Shown here in pieces: positions 1 to 8,513 of a DNA stretch of 64,000 bases. The notes under the pieces were generated by a model, which did no database searches, was not told the origin of the DNA, and saw only the letters and a program-made list of their open reading frames with translations. The stretch comes from DASRIA01 sp035650255. Lineage in GTDB: Bacteria > Actinomycetota > Thermoleophilia > Solirubrobacterales > JBBDJG01. The translations under genes and the position numbers were made by a program. The number at the start of each line of letters is the position of its first letter. The first letter of the stretch is position 1. Location: NCBI GenBank assembly GCA_035650255.1, contig DASRIA010000011.1, positions 21,320-85,319 on the forward strand. Reading direction: 5' to 3'.

Positions 1-792
1 GTGCAGGCAGACGCGCAGCGTCTCAAGCAGGTGCTCCTGAACCTCGTCTCGAACGCGCTCAAGTACAACAAGCCGAACGGGTCCGTGTGCATCGCGCTGG
101 AGCCGCCGTCGGCGGAGCGCACCCTGATCCGCGTGAGCGACACCGGCTACGGCATCTCCGAGGAAAACCAGGCCAAGCTCTTCACCCCGTTCGACCGCCT
201 CGGGGCGGACGAGACCGGGATCGAGGGGACCGGCCTCGGGCTGGCGCTCTCGAAGCTCCTCACCGAGGCGATGGGCGGCTCGCTCGCCTTCGAGAGCGAG
301 GAGGGGAAGGGCAGCACTTTCACGGTCGGCCTGGCTGCGGCCGAGGCCCAGGCGGCGGACGAGGCGGGCGAGCAGGCGGCGCCGGCTGCCGCCGCGAATG
401 GTGCCGCGGAGACGGAGACCGTGCTCTACGTGGAGGACAACAAGTCGAACCTGCGCCTGGTCGAGCGCATCCTCGCGAAGCGGCCGCACGTGAAGCTGCT
501 GGCCGCGATGGACGGCCCGCTCGGCGTGGAGCTGGCGCGCCAGCACGAGCCCGCCCTGATCCTGCTCGACCTGCACCTTCCCGGCATGGACGGCGAGGAG
601 GTGCTGAAGCACCTCAAGGCCGACGAGCGCACCTCTGACATTCCCGTCGTCGTGGTCAGCGCGGACGCCACGAACTCGCGCGTGGAGCGGCTGCTGGCCG
701 GCGGCGCCGAGGCCTTCCTGACGAAGCCCCTGCAGGTCACCCGCTTCATGAGCCTCGTGGACGCGACGCTCGAGGAAAAGGCCGCCGCTTGA
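1..792 (+). CDS. Hybrid sensor histidine kinase, C-terminal part (HATPase + receiver), cut by window edge
   Basis: The reading frame is open at base 1, so the sensor and dimerization parts lie outside the window. Residues 1-110 are a histidine-kinase ATP-binding domain: N box (LLNLVSNALKYN), G1 (DTGYGIS), F box (LFTPFDRLG) and G2 (GTGLGLALSK) are all present. An Ala-rich linker (about 111-138) leads to a receiver domain at 139-255 with phosphoacceptor D190 (LLDLHLPGMDG), S220 and K242 (LTKP). It should phosphorylate its own receiver and pass phosphate on. The stop overlaps the start of the next gene, a receiver/HD-GYP protein, so the two are probably translationally coupled partners. The stimulus cannot be told from what is visible. 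Confidence 0.93.
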   Translation: MQADAQRLKQVLLNLVSNALKYNKPNGSVCIALEPPSAERTLIRVSDTGYGISEENQAKLFTPFDRLGADETGIEGTGLGLALSKLLTEAMGGSLAFESEEGKGSTFTVGLAAAEAQAADEAGEQAAPAAAANGAAETETVLYVEDNKSNLRLVERILAKRPHVKLLAAMDGPLGVELARQHEPALILLDLHLPGMDGEEVLKHLKADERTSDIPVVVVSADATNSRVERLLAGGAEAFLTKPLQVTRFMSLVDATLEEKAAA

Positions 793-1856
793 CGGTCTCG
801 AATGCAGCGCTCAAGCGGGCGCGCATCCTGATCGTCGACGACGAGCCGGCCAACGTCCTGCTGCTCGAGCGGCTGCTGGAGCGGGCCGGCTACGAGAACT
901 TCGTGAGCGTCACGGACTCGGCGCAGGTGCTCGCGCTGTGCACGCAGCGGCCGCCCGACCTGGTGCTGCTGGACCTGCACATGCCGACCCCGGACGGCTT
1001 CGAGGTGATGCGCCAGCTGGACCCGTGGATCAGCCAGGGCGCGCTGGCGGTGATCGTGTTGACCGCCGACACGACGCGGGAGGTCAGGCAGGCCGCCCTG
1101 TCAGGCGGTGCGAAAGACTTCCTCGTGAAGCCGCTTGACGCGATAGAGGTCCTGCTGCGGATCAAGAACCAGCTCGAAACGAGGTTGCTCCACGTGGAGC
1201 TGCGCCGGCAGGCGCTGGCCCTCGAGCAGCGCGTCTACGAGCAGCACGAGGATCTCGACGAGGCGCGCCTCGAGATGCTGCAGCGACTGGCGCGCGCATC
1301 GGAGTATCGCGATGACGACACCGGCGAGCACACTCAGCGCGTGGGACAGACCTCGGCGCTGGTCGCACGGGCGCTCGACCTGTCGGAGGAGGACGTCACG
1401 ATCATCCGTCACGCCGCGACGCTCCACGACCTGGGCAAGATCGCCGTGCCCGACAGGGTCCTGCTGAAGCCGGGCAGCCTCGACGAGCATGAGCTCGAGG
1501 CGATGCGCAAGCACGTGCGCATGGGTGCGGACATGCTCGCGAACAGCCGCTCGCCGCTGCTCCAGGTGGCGGAGAGCATCGCGCTCACCCACCACGAGTG
1601 GTGGGACGGCAGCGGGTACCTCTCCGGCCTGCGCGGCGACGAGATCCCGCTCCCCGGCCGGATCGTGGCCATCGCGGACGTCTTCGACGCGCTCACGCAC
1701 GACCGTCCGTACAAGCGCGCGCTGCCGCTCGAGATGGCGCTGGACGAGGTCCGCTCGCTGCGCGGCAGTCAGTTCGATCCCCGCGTGGTGGACGCGTTCA
1801 ACACGCTCCCGCACGAGGAGCTGCTCGACCTCGGGAACCTGCGCGCCGCGGCTTAG
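789..1856 (+). CDS. Response regulator with HD-GYP phosphodiesterase output domain
   Basis: 355 residues. The start is TTG overlapping the upstream stop (TTGA). An N-terminal receiver domain (13-125) has phosphoacceptor D62 (LVLLDLHMP), T92 and K114; a helical linker (126-165) joins it to an HD-GYP domain (168-350) with H213-D214 (LHDLGK) and HHEWWDGSGY at 268-277. HD-GYP proteins hydrolyse the second messenger c-di-GMP. The usual GYP signature reads G-Y-L here, so the proline is replaced, which may or may not alter activity. Coupling to the upstream kinase suggests that phosphotransfer controls c-di-GMP breakdown. Confidence 0.93.
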   Translation: MTVSNAALKRARILIVDDEPANVLLLERLLERAGYENFVSVTDSAQVLALCTQRPPDLVLLDLHMPTPDGFEVMRQLDPWISQGALAVIVLTADTTREVRQAALSGGAKDFLVKPLDAIEVLLRIKNQLETRLLHVELRRQALALEQRVYEQHEDLDEARLEMLQRLARASEYRDDDTGEHTQRVGQTSALVARALDLSEEDVTIIRHAATLHDLGKIAVPDRVLLKPGSLDEHELEAMRKHVRMGADMLANSRSPLLQVAESIALTHHEWWDGSGYLSGLRGDEIPLPGRIVAIADVFDALTHDRPYKRALPLEMALDEVRSLRGSQFDPRVVDAFNTLPHEELLDLGNLRAAA

Positions 1857-1908
1857 CCGCACTCGCTCGCGCCCCCGCCCCCACGAGTCCCGCAGTGCGA
1901 CACTTCGT

Positions 1909-1955
1909 GGGTCGTATAGACCCCTCAACCCGCGCACCGTCGGGGCGGTGCCCCG
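1909..1955. terminator. Two small hairpins between convergent genes
   Basis: The 119-bp gap between two converging genes holds GGGTC-gtata-GACCC (1909-1923) and CGGGGC-ggt-GCCCCG (1941-1955). Neither is followed by a T tract on either strand, so a terminator role rests on position only. Confidence 0.35.
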
Positions 1956-1975
1956 CCGCCGCAGCTGAACGCGCG

Positions 1976-3292
1976 CTACGCGCTCTGGCGCAGGCGCCCG
2001 GCGAGCAGCGTTGCGAACGCCGTCGACGCGCGCGACTCGCGCAGCACGCCGATCAGGTTCACCACGCACTGCGGGTCGAACTCGCGGCCCGCGCCGGCGC
2101 GCAGCTCGCGCACCGCGGCCCATGGCTTGAGCGCACTGCGCCACGGGCGGTCCGAGGTCATCGCGTCGTATGCGTCGCACACGAGGATGATGCGGCTCGT
2201 GAGCGGGATGTCCTCGCCCTTCAGTCCCTGCGGGTAGCCGGAGCCGTCCCAGTGCTCGTGCTCGGAGAGCACGATCCGCGCGACGTTGCCGAGCCCCGGC
2301 ACGCGCTCGAGCAGCTCGGCGCCGCGCAGCGGGTACTGCTTCATGATCTCCCACTCGTCGTCGTTCAGCGGGCCGCTCTTCAGCAGCACCGAGTCGGGCA
2401 CGCCGACCTTGCCGACGTCGTGCAGGCGCGCGGCGAAGGCCAGCTCCGCCAGCGCCTCCTCGTCGAGCTCGAGCCGCTTGCCGACCTTGCCGGCCAGCTC
2501 CATCACGTTCTGGGAGTGCTGCCACGTGTAGTGGTCGCGCATGTCGATCGCCTCGGTGAGGGCCTCCACGCCTGAGCCGACCGCCAGCTCCAGGTGCTTC
2601 CGCATCTCGGCCTGCTCGAGCGTCACCGAGCCGAGGTCGGCGAGCCGCCGGAGGGCGTCGAGCTCCTCGCGGCCGAACGCACGCGCCGGGTCGGTGGTCC
2701 CGACCGAGATCGCGCCGCGCACCTGGCCGCCGTACTTGATCGGCGCGGATCCGCCGGCCTGCGTGGCGGCGTGGCCTGGCTCCGAGTTCTCGGGGAAGTC
2801 GTGGTAGTCGCTGACGATCACGGGCTCGCCGGAGCTCAAGACCTTGCCGACGATGCCCTCGTCCACGCCGAGCCGCTTGCCGATCAGCTCCTCGCGCACG
2901 CCGTGACCGGCGATCACGATCGAGAGCCGGGGATCGCTGCGGTCGCGCACGCAGACTGTCGCGCGCTCGACGTGCAGGATGTTGCACGCCTGCTCGGCCA
3001 CCCGGCCCAGCAGCGGCGCCGTCTCGCCTCCGCGGCTCACGATCCAGGCCGCATCGGCCAGCGCGCTGGTGCGGCGCGCAAGCTCGGTGATCTGCTCACG
3101 GGACTCCAGCAGGCGGCGCGTCCCGATCAGGACGACGCTGGCGGAGAACGCCAGGATCAGGGCGATCAGCCAGTCCGGCCACAGCTGGGCGTCCATCGGG
3201 CGCCGGTACCAGATGTCGTCGAGGCGCACGGACGCGGCGGCCAGCACTGCGACCAGGAATATGCCGAGCTTGTGGTCTCTCGCGTTCGACAT
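1976..3292 (-). CDS. Membrane-anchored GAF / HD-GYP phosphodiesterase
   Basis: 438 residues from ATG. Two hydrophobic segments (about 9-23 and 41-58) place the rest in the cytoplasm. A GAF sensor domain spans roughly 85-230 and an HD-GYP domain 245-420, with H291-D292 (RLHDVGKVG) and an intact SGYP motif at 351-354. Predicted role: c-di-GMP hydrolysis controlled by a ligand or redox signal through GAF. A second HD-GYP protein lies just across the convergent junction, so the two form a local c-di-GMP cluster. The frame stays open far upstream through the next gene, but that extension is a shadow; the ATG chosen precedes the first membrane segment. Confidence 0.9.
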   Translation of the reverse strand: MSNARDHKLGIFLVAVLAAASVRLDDIWYRRPMDAQLWPDWLIALILAFSASVVLIGTRRLLESREQITELARRTSALADAAWIVSRGGETAPLLGRVAEQACNILHVERATVCVRDRSDPRLSIVIAGHGVREELIGKRLGVDEGIVGKVLSSGEPVIVSDYHDFPENSEPGHAATQAGGSAPIKYGGQVRGAISVGTTDPARAFGREELDALRRLADLGSVTLEQAEMRKHLELAVGSGVEALTEAIDMRDHYTWQHSQNVMELAGKVGKRLELDEEALAELAFAARLHDVGKVGVPDSVLLKSGPLNDDEWEIMKQYPLRGAELLERVPGLGNVARIVLSEHEHWDGSGYPQGLKGEDIPLTSRIILVCDAYDAMTSDRPWRSALKPWAAVRELRAGAGREFDPQCVVNLIGVLRESRASTAFATLLAGRLRQSA

Positions 3293-3375
3293 GCAGGCAG
3301 GAGGAACCTCTCCTGCCCATCCATCGGCCCCGCGCGGGACGTGCTTGAGGAACGAGAAGGGCTGCCCAGCGGCGG

Positions 3376-4449
3376 TTACTCGCCCGATGCGGCCGGCAGC
3401 GCCTCGTCCATGGCCGCTGCGGCGGCCCCGTCCACCCGCGGGAACCACGCCGCGCCGTCGATCGCGCGGTCGAAGCGGGACCACGACTCGCCGTCCTGGA
3501 GGCCCTTCTCCAGCCGGTCGAACGAGCCGAGCTTCCCGCCCAGGTTGTCCATCGCGTGCACGAGCGTGGCCTCGCGGGTGCACGGCGTCACGGGGCTGCC
3601 GTTCTCGAGCAGGCCGTGATGTGACAGCACGATGTGCAGCACCGCGCGCGCGAGATCGCGCGGGAACCCCGCGATGCGCTCGATCTGCGTGCGCACGATG
3701 TAGTAGCCGAGCGGGATCTCGCCGAGGAGCTTGCCGTCGTCGGTCAGGTCGATCGCGAACGGGTCGCTCGCATATGCCTCGATCTTCCCGATGTCGTGGA
3801 TCAGCGCACCGGTGACGGCCACGTCGCGGTCGATGCCGGGGAACGCGTTCGACACCACGCTCACCGCGTTGCCGACCGAGACCGAGTGCTCGAGCAGTCC
3901 GTGCAGGTATGCCTGGTGGTAGAACTTCGCCGCCGGGGCGCGGCGGAAGCTCTGCCACACCTCCGCCTGGTCGCCGAAGAGCGCGTCCAGCAGCTGGGAG
4001 AGGTGAGGATTGCGGATCGTCCCGACCAGCCGCCGCAGGTCGGCCTCGAGCTGCTCGGCGCTGGCCGCCGGCCCGTCCATCAGGTCGGCGAGGCGGTACT
4101 CGCCCTCCCGCGCGGGCGCGGCCGACTGCAGGACGAGCTGGGCGCCGTAGCGCTCCGAGACCTCGAACCGGCCCCGGGCGCGGATCGCGATCCCGGGCCG
4201 GGCGACGTCGTGGATGTCGCGCGCGGCGTCCCACGCCACGGCGTCGAGCGTGCCGGTGCAGTCGCACAGCTTCATCCGCAGGTAGTCGGTGCCGTTGCGC
4301 TTCTGGGCCAGCCTGCATTCCTTGACCAGCAGGACCGTGTCGACGTCGCCTGCCTCCCGCAGGTCGCGCACGAACAGCGCCTTGGCCGTGGGCAGGTCGC
4401 TGGCGTCGAAGAGCCGGTGGTCCGGGCGCGTGTCGTGCGTGTCGCTCAT
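3376..4449 (-). CDS. yhaM: YhaM-type 3'-5' exoribonuclease (OB fold + HD domain)
   Basis: 357 residues, close to the length of Bacillus YhaM (about 314) plus short ends. An N-terminal OB-fold nucleic-acid-binding region (about 30-115, with the DYLRMKLCDCTG and VAWDA segments) precedes an HD metal-dependent domain: HGLLEHS near 183-189, H218-D219 in LIHDIGKIEAY, and LSHHGLLENGSP further on. This arrangement is that of the YhaM family, which degrades single-stranded RNA from the 3' end using Mn2+ or Co2+. It is divergent from thiI with about 70 bp between starts. Not expected to be a c-di-GMP enzyme, since GYP is absent. Confidence 0.88.
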   Translation of the reverse strand: MSDTHDTRPDHRLFDASDLPTAKALFVRDLREAGDVDTVLLVKECRLAQKRNGTDYLRMKLCDCTGTLDAVAWDAARDIHDVARPGIAIRARGRFEVSERYGAQLVLQSAAPAREGEYRLADLMDGPAASAEQLEADLRRLVGTIRNPHLSQLLDALFGDQAEVWQSFRRAPAAKFYHQAYLHGLLEHSVSVGNAVSVVSNAFPGIDRDVAVTGALIHDIGKIEAYASDPFAIDLTDDGKLLGEIPLGYYIVRTQIERIAGFPRDLARAVLHIVLSHHGLLENGSPVTPCTREATLVHAMDNLGGKLGSFDRLEKGLQDGESWSRFDRAIDGAAWFPRVDGAAAAAMDEALPAASGE

Positions 4450-4521
4450 CGTGGGTCCAAGTTAGGAGTCGTCCCGGACACGAGGCGTCTGACACCGGCC
4501 GCGGCGGCTATGTTTACCTCG

Positions 4522-5775
4522 ATGGCGGATTCCCTGCAAACGCCCGGGTCGACGACCGTCGCGCCGGAGGTGTCGGCGCCGGTGTGCGTACTGGCGAAAG
4601 TCGGCGAGGCGTCGCTGAAAGGTCGCAACAAGCGCCAGTTCCTTGACGCTCTGCGGCGCAACCTGAAGGCTGCCCTGGCCGGCCTCGACGCCCGCGTGCA
4701 GGGCGGCGGCTCCGTGCTGGCGATCGCGGTGCCGGACGAGCTGGCCGCCGACGAGGTCGCCTCGCGCCTGGAGCGCGTGTTCGGCTTCGCCGTCGCGTCG
4801 GTGTGTCTGCGCTGCGAGCGCGACGTCGAGCGCATCGCGGACGTCGCGATGGTCGCCTTCGCGCGCGCGCAGCCGGAGACGTTCGCGGTGCGGGTGCGGC
4901 GGCGCGACAAGTCGTTCCCGCTCACGTCGCAGCAGCTGGAGCGCCAGATCGGGACCGCGTTGCAGGCGCGGACCGCGCTGCCGGTCGACCTCGGCCGCCC
5001 CGCACTCGAGCTGCGGGTGGAGCTGGACGCCGATGCGGCGTACGTCCACGTGCGCGAGATCGACGGCGCGGGCGGCCTGCCTGTCGGCACCAGCGGCCGC
5101 GCGATCACGCTCCTGTCCGGCGGGATCGACTCGCCGATCGCGGCGCTGCTCGCGATGAAGCGCGGCCTCGCGGTCGAGTTCCTCCACTTCAGCGGCGAGC
5201 CGTACCTCGACCCGCTCGCGACCACCAAGGCGCAGGCCCAGGCGCGCGTGCTGAACGGCTTCCAGGCGCAGCGGCCCGGGGCGCTGTGGGTGGTGCCGTT
5301 CGGCAACCAGCAGCGCATGCTGTCCGCCGTGTCGGAGGAGTCGCACCGCATCGTGCTGTACCGGCGCCAGATGGCGCGCATCGGCTGCGCGCTGGCGCAG
5401 CGGCTGCACGCGGCGGCGCTCGTGACCGGCGACTCGCTCGGCCAGGTGTCGTCGCAGACACTGCCGAACATGACGTCGGTCGAGGATGCTTCGGAGCTGC
5501 CCGTGCTGCGGCCCCTGCTGGCGTGGGACAAGCGCGAGGTGATGGCGAAGGCTGCCGCGCTCGGGATCCTGTCGCTGTCCGAGCTGCCCGCCGAGGACGC
5601 GTGCCCGCTGTTCGCCGGCGCCAAGCAGCGCACGGCCGTGCCGCGGTCCGACATCCTCGCCGCCGAATCTCAGTTGGACCTCGACGAGCTCGCCGAGGCG
5701 GCCGCGGAGGGCGCCCGCCGCGTCGAGCCGGGTGTGTACCTCGACCGCCTGCAACGGGAGTCGCGCGCAGCTTGA
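4522..5775 (+). CDS. thiI: tRNA 4-thiouridine synthase ThiI (no rhodanese domain)
   Basis: 417 residues. An N-terminal ferredoxin-like plus THUMP region (to about residue 180, with KVGEASLKGRNKRQF) binds tRNA, and a PP-loop ATP pyrophosphatase domain begins at LLSGGIDSPIAA near residue 197. The enzyme adenylates U8 of tRNA before sulfur transfer and can supply sulfur for thiamine thiazole. The C-terminal rhodanese domain of the E. coli protein is missing, as in many Gram-positive versions, so sulfur must come from a partner. The ATG at 4522 was chosen over the in-frame ATG at 4510 because a TATGTT box at 4509-4514 overlaps the latter and would give a leaderless transcript. Confidence 0.9.
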   Translation: MADSLQTPGSTTVAPEVSAPVCVLAKVGEASLKGRNKRQFLDALRRNLKAALAGLDARVQGGGSVLAIAVPDELAADEVASRLERVFGFAVASVCLRCERDVERIADVAMVAFARAQPETFAVRVRRRDKSFPLTSQQLERQIGTALQARTALPVDLGRPALELRVELDADAAYVHVREIDGAGGLPVGTSGRAITLLSGGIDSPIAALLAMKRGLAVEFLHFSGEPYLDPLATTKAQAQARVLNGFQAQRPGALWVVPFGNQQRMLSAVSEESHRIVLYRRQMARIGCALAQRLHAAALVTGDSLGQVSSQTLPNMTSVEDASELPVLRPLLAWDKREVMAKAAALGILSLSELPAEDACPLFAGAKQRTAVPRSDILAAESQLDLDELAEAAAEGARRVEPGVYLDRLQRESRAA

Positions 5776-5800
5776 TCCAAGCCCTGCGCGGTAATACGCT
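5772..5800 (+). promoter_or_regulatory. Promoter for a leaderless membrane-protein gene
   Basis: TTGATC (5772-5777), 17-bp spacer, TACGCT (5795-5800), then 6 nt to the ATG at 5807. The -35 box overlaps the thiI stop codon. With transcription starting 6-8 nt after the -10 box, the mRNA would begin at the start codon. Confidence 0.6.
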
Positions 5801-5806
5801 ACGGGC

Positions 5807-6391
5807 ATGGCGGCGGCTGAGGGGGCTACTGCAGGCAGGGAGCTGACTCCTGCCCACAAGCGCTTTCTCGTGCGCGACGCGATCCTGATCGCCGCCTTCG
5901 TGAACGCGGCGCTGAGCGCACTGATCGCCTGGCTGATCACCGTGGGCGAGGACGAGGTGCCGGTGTCGGCCGTCCCCCTCGCCGAGGGCCCGTCGGTGCT
6001 CGTCGACTCGGTCGCGACGTGCTTCGTGCTGCCGTTCCTGACCACGCTGCTGATCACGACCGTGATCTGGAAGGAGATGCGCGAAGGCCACCTCACGCGG
6101 ATCCCCCGCGCGGCGGGTTCGCTCGCCGAGCGGCTGCCGAAGACGCGCCTGCGGCGCGCCTCGTGGATCGGGCTCGGTTGCCTGGCGACCTTCGGCCCGA
6201 TCGCGGCGGCGGGCGTGCTGCTGTTCGACTACGGCGACATCTCGATCGGCGAGTTCGTGCTCTACAAGGCGATCTTCGGGATCGTGCTGGGCGCCGCGGT
6301 GACTCCCTGGATCGCGCTGGCCGCGTTCGGGGACGAGCCCCCGCGCGAAGAGGGCACGCCGGAAGCGCCGACGCCGGCCACCACCGCCTAG
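5807..6391 (+). CDS. Conserved-looking membrane protein of unknown function
   Basis: 194 residues. Hydrophobic segments near residues 24-45, 68-88, 123-142 and 149-170 suggest four membrane spans, with a positively charged loop (about 90-118, rich in K and R) likely cytoplasmic and a Pro/Glu-rich C-terminal tail. I recognise no family. It starts 31 bp after thiI but carries its own promoter, and it converges with the photolyase gene, so context gives no functional hint. Confidence 0.75.
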   Translation: MAAAEGATAGRELTPAHKRFLVRDAILIAAFVNAALSALIAWLITVGEDEVPVSAVPLAEGPSVLVDSVATCFVLPFLTTLLITTVIWKEMREGHLTRIPRAAGSLAERLPKTRLRRASWIGLGCLATFGPIAAAGVLLFDYGDISIGEFVLYKAIFGIVLGAAVTPWIALAAFGDEPPREEGTPEAPTPATTA

Positions 6392-6399
6392 GCACCCGG

Positions 6400-7758
6400 C
6401 TAGAACAGGGAGGACTGCTGCTTGCGCGCGCGGAACCGCGCGGCGGCGCTCGCGTGGTCGACGATCCGCTCCGGGTAGCCGAGGTCGCGGGCGAGCTTCC
6501 AGGGCTCGTGCACGGCCCGGCCCTCGATGCCGGCGAGCTCGGGCACGTACCGGCGCACGTACTCGCCCTCGGGGTCGAACCGCAGCGCCTGCCGCGTCGG
6601 GTTCAGCACGCGATTGGGGCGCGTGTCGTGTCCCGTCCCGGCGACCCACTGCCAGTTGCCGGCGTTGTTGGCGATCTCGCCGTCCACCAGCAGGTCCCAG
6701 AAATGCGCCGCGCCGGCGCGCCAGTCGATGCCGAGGTCCTTGGTCAGGAACGAGCCGGTCACCAGGCGCGCGCGGTTGTGCATCCACCCTTCGCGCCGCA
6801 GCTGGCGCATGCCGGCGTCCACCAGCGGATAGCCGGTGCGGCCTGACTTCCAGGCCTGAAGTGCCTCGGGATCGGAACGCCATGGCTGCTCGCGGGTGCG
6901 GTAGTCGGCGCGCGGCAGCTCCGGGTTCGCGGCCGTCGCCTGGTGGTAGAAGTCGCGCCAGCAGAGCTGGCGCACGAACGGCTCCCCGCCGGGCCGCTCG
7001 TGCACGCGCTCGAGCACCTCACGCGGCGACACACAGCCAAAGCGCAGGTACGGGCTGAGCCGCGAAGTCCGATCGGCGGCAAGATCGTCCTGCCGCTCGC
7101 CGTAGCGCTCGAGCCCGGAGCGGACGAAGGCGGCGAGTCGGGCGCGGCCCGCGCGCTCTCCGCCCGCGGGCAGGTCCGGCGCCGTCTCTCCGTTCACGAG
7201 GTCGCGCAGCTTGGGCAGCCGCCCGCCGGCCGCTCCCGGCGGCAGCTCGAGCTTGCGGGGAGCGCCGTGCACGATCCGCAGCGGCTCCTGGCCCCAGCGC
7301 CGCCAGTAGGGGGTGAAGACGCGGAAGTGATCGCCTCCCGCGGGCACCAGGTCGCCGGGCGGCACGACCGTCACCCCGGGAAAGGCGCGCACGTCGATGC
7401 GCTCTTCCCGCGCCGCGCGGCGCAGTCCCTCCAGCCGCGTGCGCGAGTAGGCGCTGACGTCCTCGCTGGTGAAGATCGCCTCCGCGCCGGTGTCGCGCGC
7501 GAGGGTGACGGCTTCGCGCACCACGTCACCGCGGCGCACGACCAGCCGCGCGCCCCGGGTGCGCAGCGCGTCGTCGAGGTCCGCCAGCGAGTCGAGCAGG
7601 AAGCGCAGCCGGTTGGGCGCCGCGAACCTCGAGGACAGCAACGCGTCGTCCAGCACGAACGCCGGCACGACGTGGCGGGCCGCCCGGGCGGCGGCGCTCA
7701 GGGCCGGATGGTCGTGGACGCGCAGGTCACGGTTGAAGAGGACGAGGACGGCTTGCAC
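6400..7758 (-). CDS. phr: Deoxyribodipyrimidine photolyase
   Basis: 452 residues from GTG. An N-terminal Rossmann-like antenna-binding domain (1-130, beginning LVLFNRDLRVHDHPAL) is followed by the helical FAD-binding domain, with RLSPYLRFGCVSPRE, the WRDFY segment, GRTGYPLVDAGMRQL and NAGNWQWVAGTGHDTRPNR. Length and motifs fit class I cyclobutane pyrimidine dimer photolyases, which repair UV damage using light. The C-terminal half carries the Trp and Asn pattern needed for FAD. It sits downstream of a TetR regulator gene with a 30-bp gap, so the two may share a transcript. Confidence 0.93.
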   Translation of the reverse strand: MQAVLVLFNRDLRVHDHPALSAAARAARHVVPAFVLDDALLSSRFAAPNRLRFLLDSLADLDDALRTRGARLVVRRGDVVREAVTLARDTGAEAIFTSEDVSAYSRTRLEGLRRAAREERIDVRAFPGVTVVPPGDLVPAGGDHFRVFTPYWRRWGQEPLRIVHGAPRKLELPPGAAGGRLPKLRDLVNGETAPDLPAGGERAGRARLAAFVRSGLERYGERQDDLAADRTSRLSPYLRFGCVSPREVLERVHERPGGEPFVRQLCWRDFYHQATAANPELPRADYRTREQPWRSDPEALQAWKSGRTGYPLVDAGMRQLRREGWMHNRARLVTGSFLTKDLGIDWRAGAAHFWDLLVDGEIANNAGNWQWVAGTGHDTRPNRVLNPTRQALRFDPEGEYVRRYVPELAGIEGRAVHEPWKLARDLGYPERIVDHASAAARFRARKQQSSLF

Positions 7759-7788
7759 GTCGGTGGCCCGGCGTCGGCGGCCGGGCGG

Positions 7789-8391
7789 TCAGCCCGCGCG
7801 CAGGACCCCGACCGCTGACTTGATCAGCAGGGGGTGTGCCTCTTCGCGTCCGATGCGGCCCTCGCCGACTCCCTGGATCGCGGCGACGAGCAGCGCGCCG
7901 ACTGCGGAGGCTCCCCACAGCGGCGGGAGGTCCTTCGAGAAGTCCCCCTCCGCCTGCCCGCGCACGATCAGCGTCACCATGCTCTCGCCGAGCTGCTCCT
8001 CCCGCAGGCGGGCCTCGACGTTGTGGGCCTGCGACGGGTTGGCGACCACGACGCGATAGCGGTCGCCCAGCTCGAGCCACGCGGCCAGCAGCCGGGAGAG
8101 CGCGTCCGTTGCGCGCCCCTCGTTCAGCCGGCAGGCCTCGACCGCGGCTTCGCCGTCGGCCAGTCCCTGGTGGCGGATCGCTTCGAGCAGCGACTCACGG
8201 GTCGGGAAATGGCGGTACAGCGTGGCCCGCCCCACGCCGGCGGCCGCGGCGACGTCGGCCACGCCCGCGTTCGGCTCGTCGGCCCACAACCTGATCGCTG
8301 CCTCCTGGATCCGGAGGACGTTGCGCTCGGCGTCGGCACGGCGCGTCTCGGGCACGGGAACCGGCTGCTCTGCGGGCACGCGACTCGCCAT
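7789..8391 (-). CDS. TetR-family transcriptional regulator
   Basis: 200 residues. A helix-turn-helix lies at about 22-66 (RIQEAAIRLWAD, VADVAAAAGVGRATLYRHF), followed by an all-helical ligand domain with no recognisable specificity. It is divergent from the ArsR-SRPBCC gene and lies upstream of the photolyase. A -10-like TAGTAT box sits on this strand at 8406-8411 and an AAAGGA ribosome site precedes the ATG. Targets may include itself, the photolyase or the divergent gene. Confidence 0.9.
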   Translation of the reverse strand: MASRVPAEQPVPVPETRRADAERNVLRIQEAAIRLWADEPNAGVADVAAAAGVGRATLYRHFPTRESLLEAIRHQGLADGEAAVEACRLNEGRATDALSRLLAAWLELGDRYRVVVANPSQAHNVEARLREEQLGESMVTLIVRGQAEGDFSKDLPPLWGASAVGALLVAAIQGVGEGRIGREEAHPLLIKSAVGVLRAG

Positions 8392-8477
8392 TCCTTTCTG
8401 GCCGGATACTAGTGCCGAACAGATCTTGCGCGAAAGAGGACTGTCAGATCAGGTTCGGTCCTGCACGAATCGCGTCA

Positions 8478-8507
8478 TTGACATGTGACCATTTAGTCAC
8501 GTATGAT
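8478..8507 (+). promoter_or_regulatory. Consensus-like promoter with a palindromic operator in the spacer
   Basis: TTGACA at 8478-8483, an 18-bp spacer, TATGAT at 8502-8507, then 6 nt to the GTG at 8514, so the transcript should be leaderless. The spacer carries a perfect inverted repeat, GTGAC-cattta-GTCAC, at 8485-8500. A repressor bound there would cover the whole RNA polymerase contact region. Autorepression by the ArsR domain encoded downstream is the simplest reading. Confidence 0.75.
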
Positions 8508-8513
8508 GCGCCC

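Noticed and set aside
1976..4495. One 839-codon frame joining the HD-GYP protein to upstream sequence
   Set aside because: The upstream half is the shadow of the YhaM gene in another frame; the HD-GYP protein starts at 3292 ahead of its membrane span.
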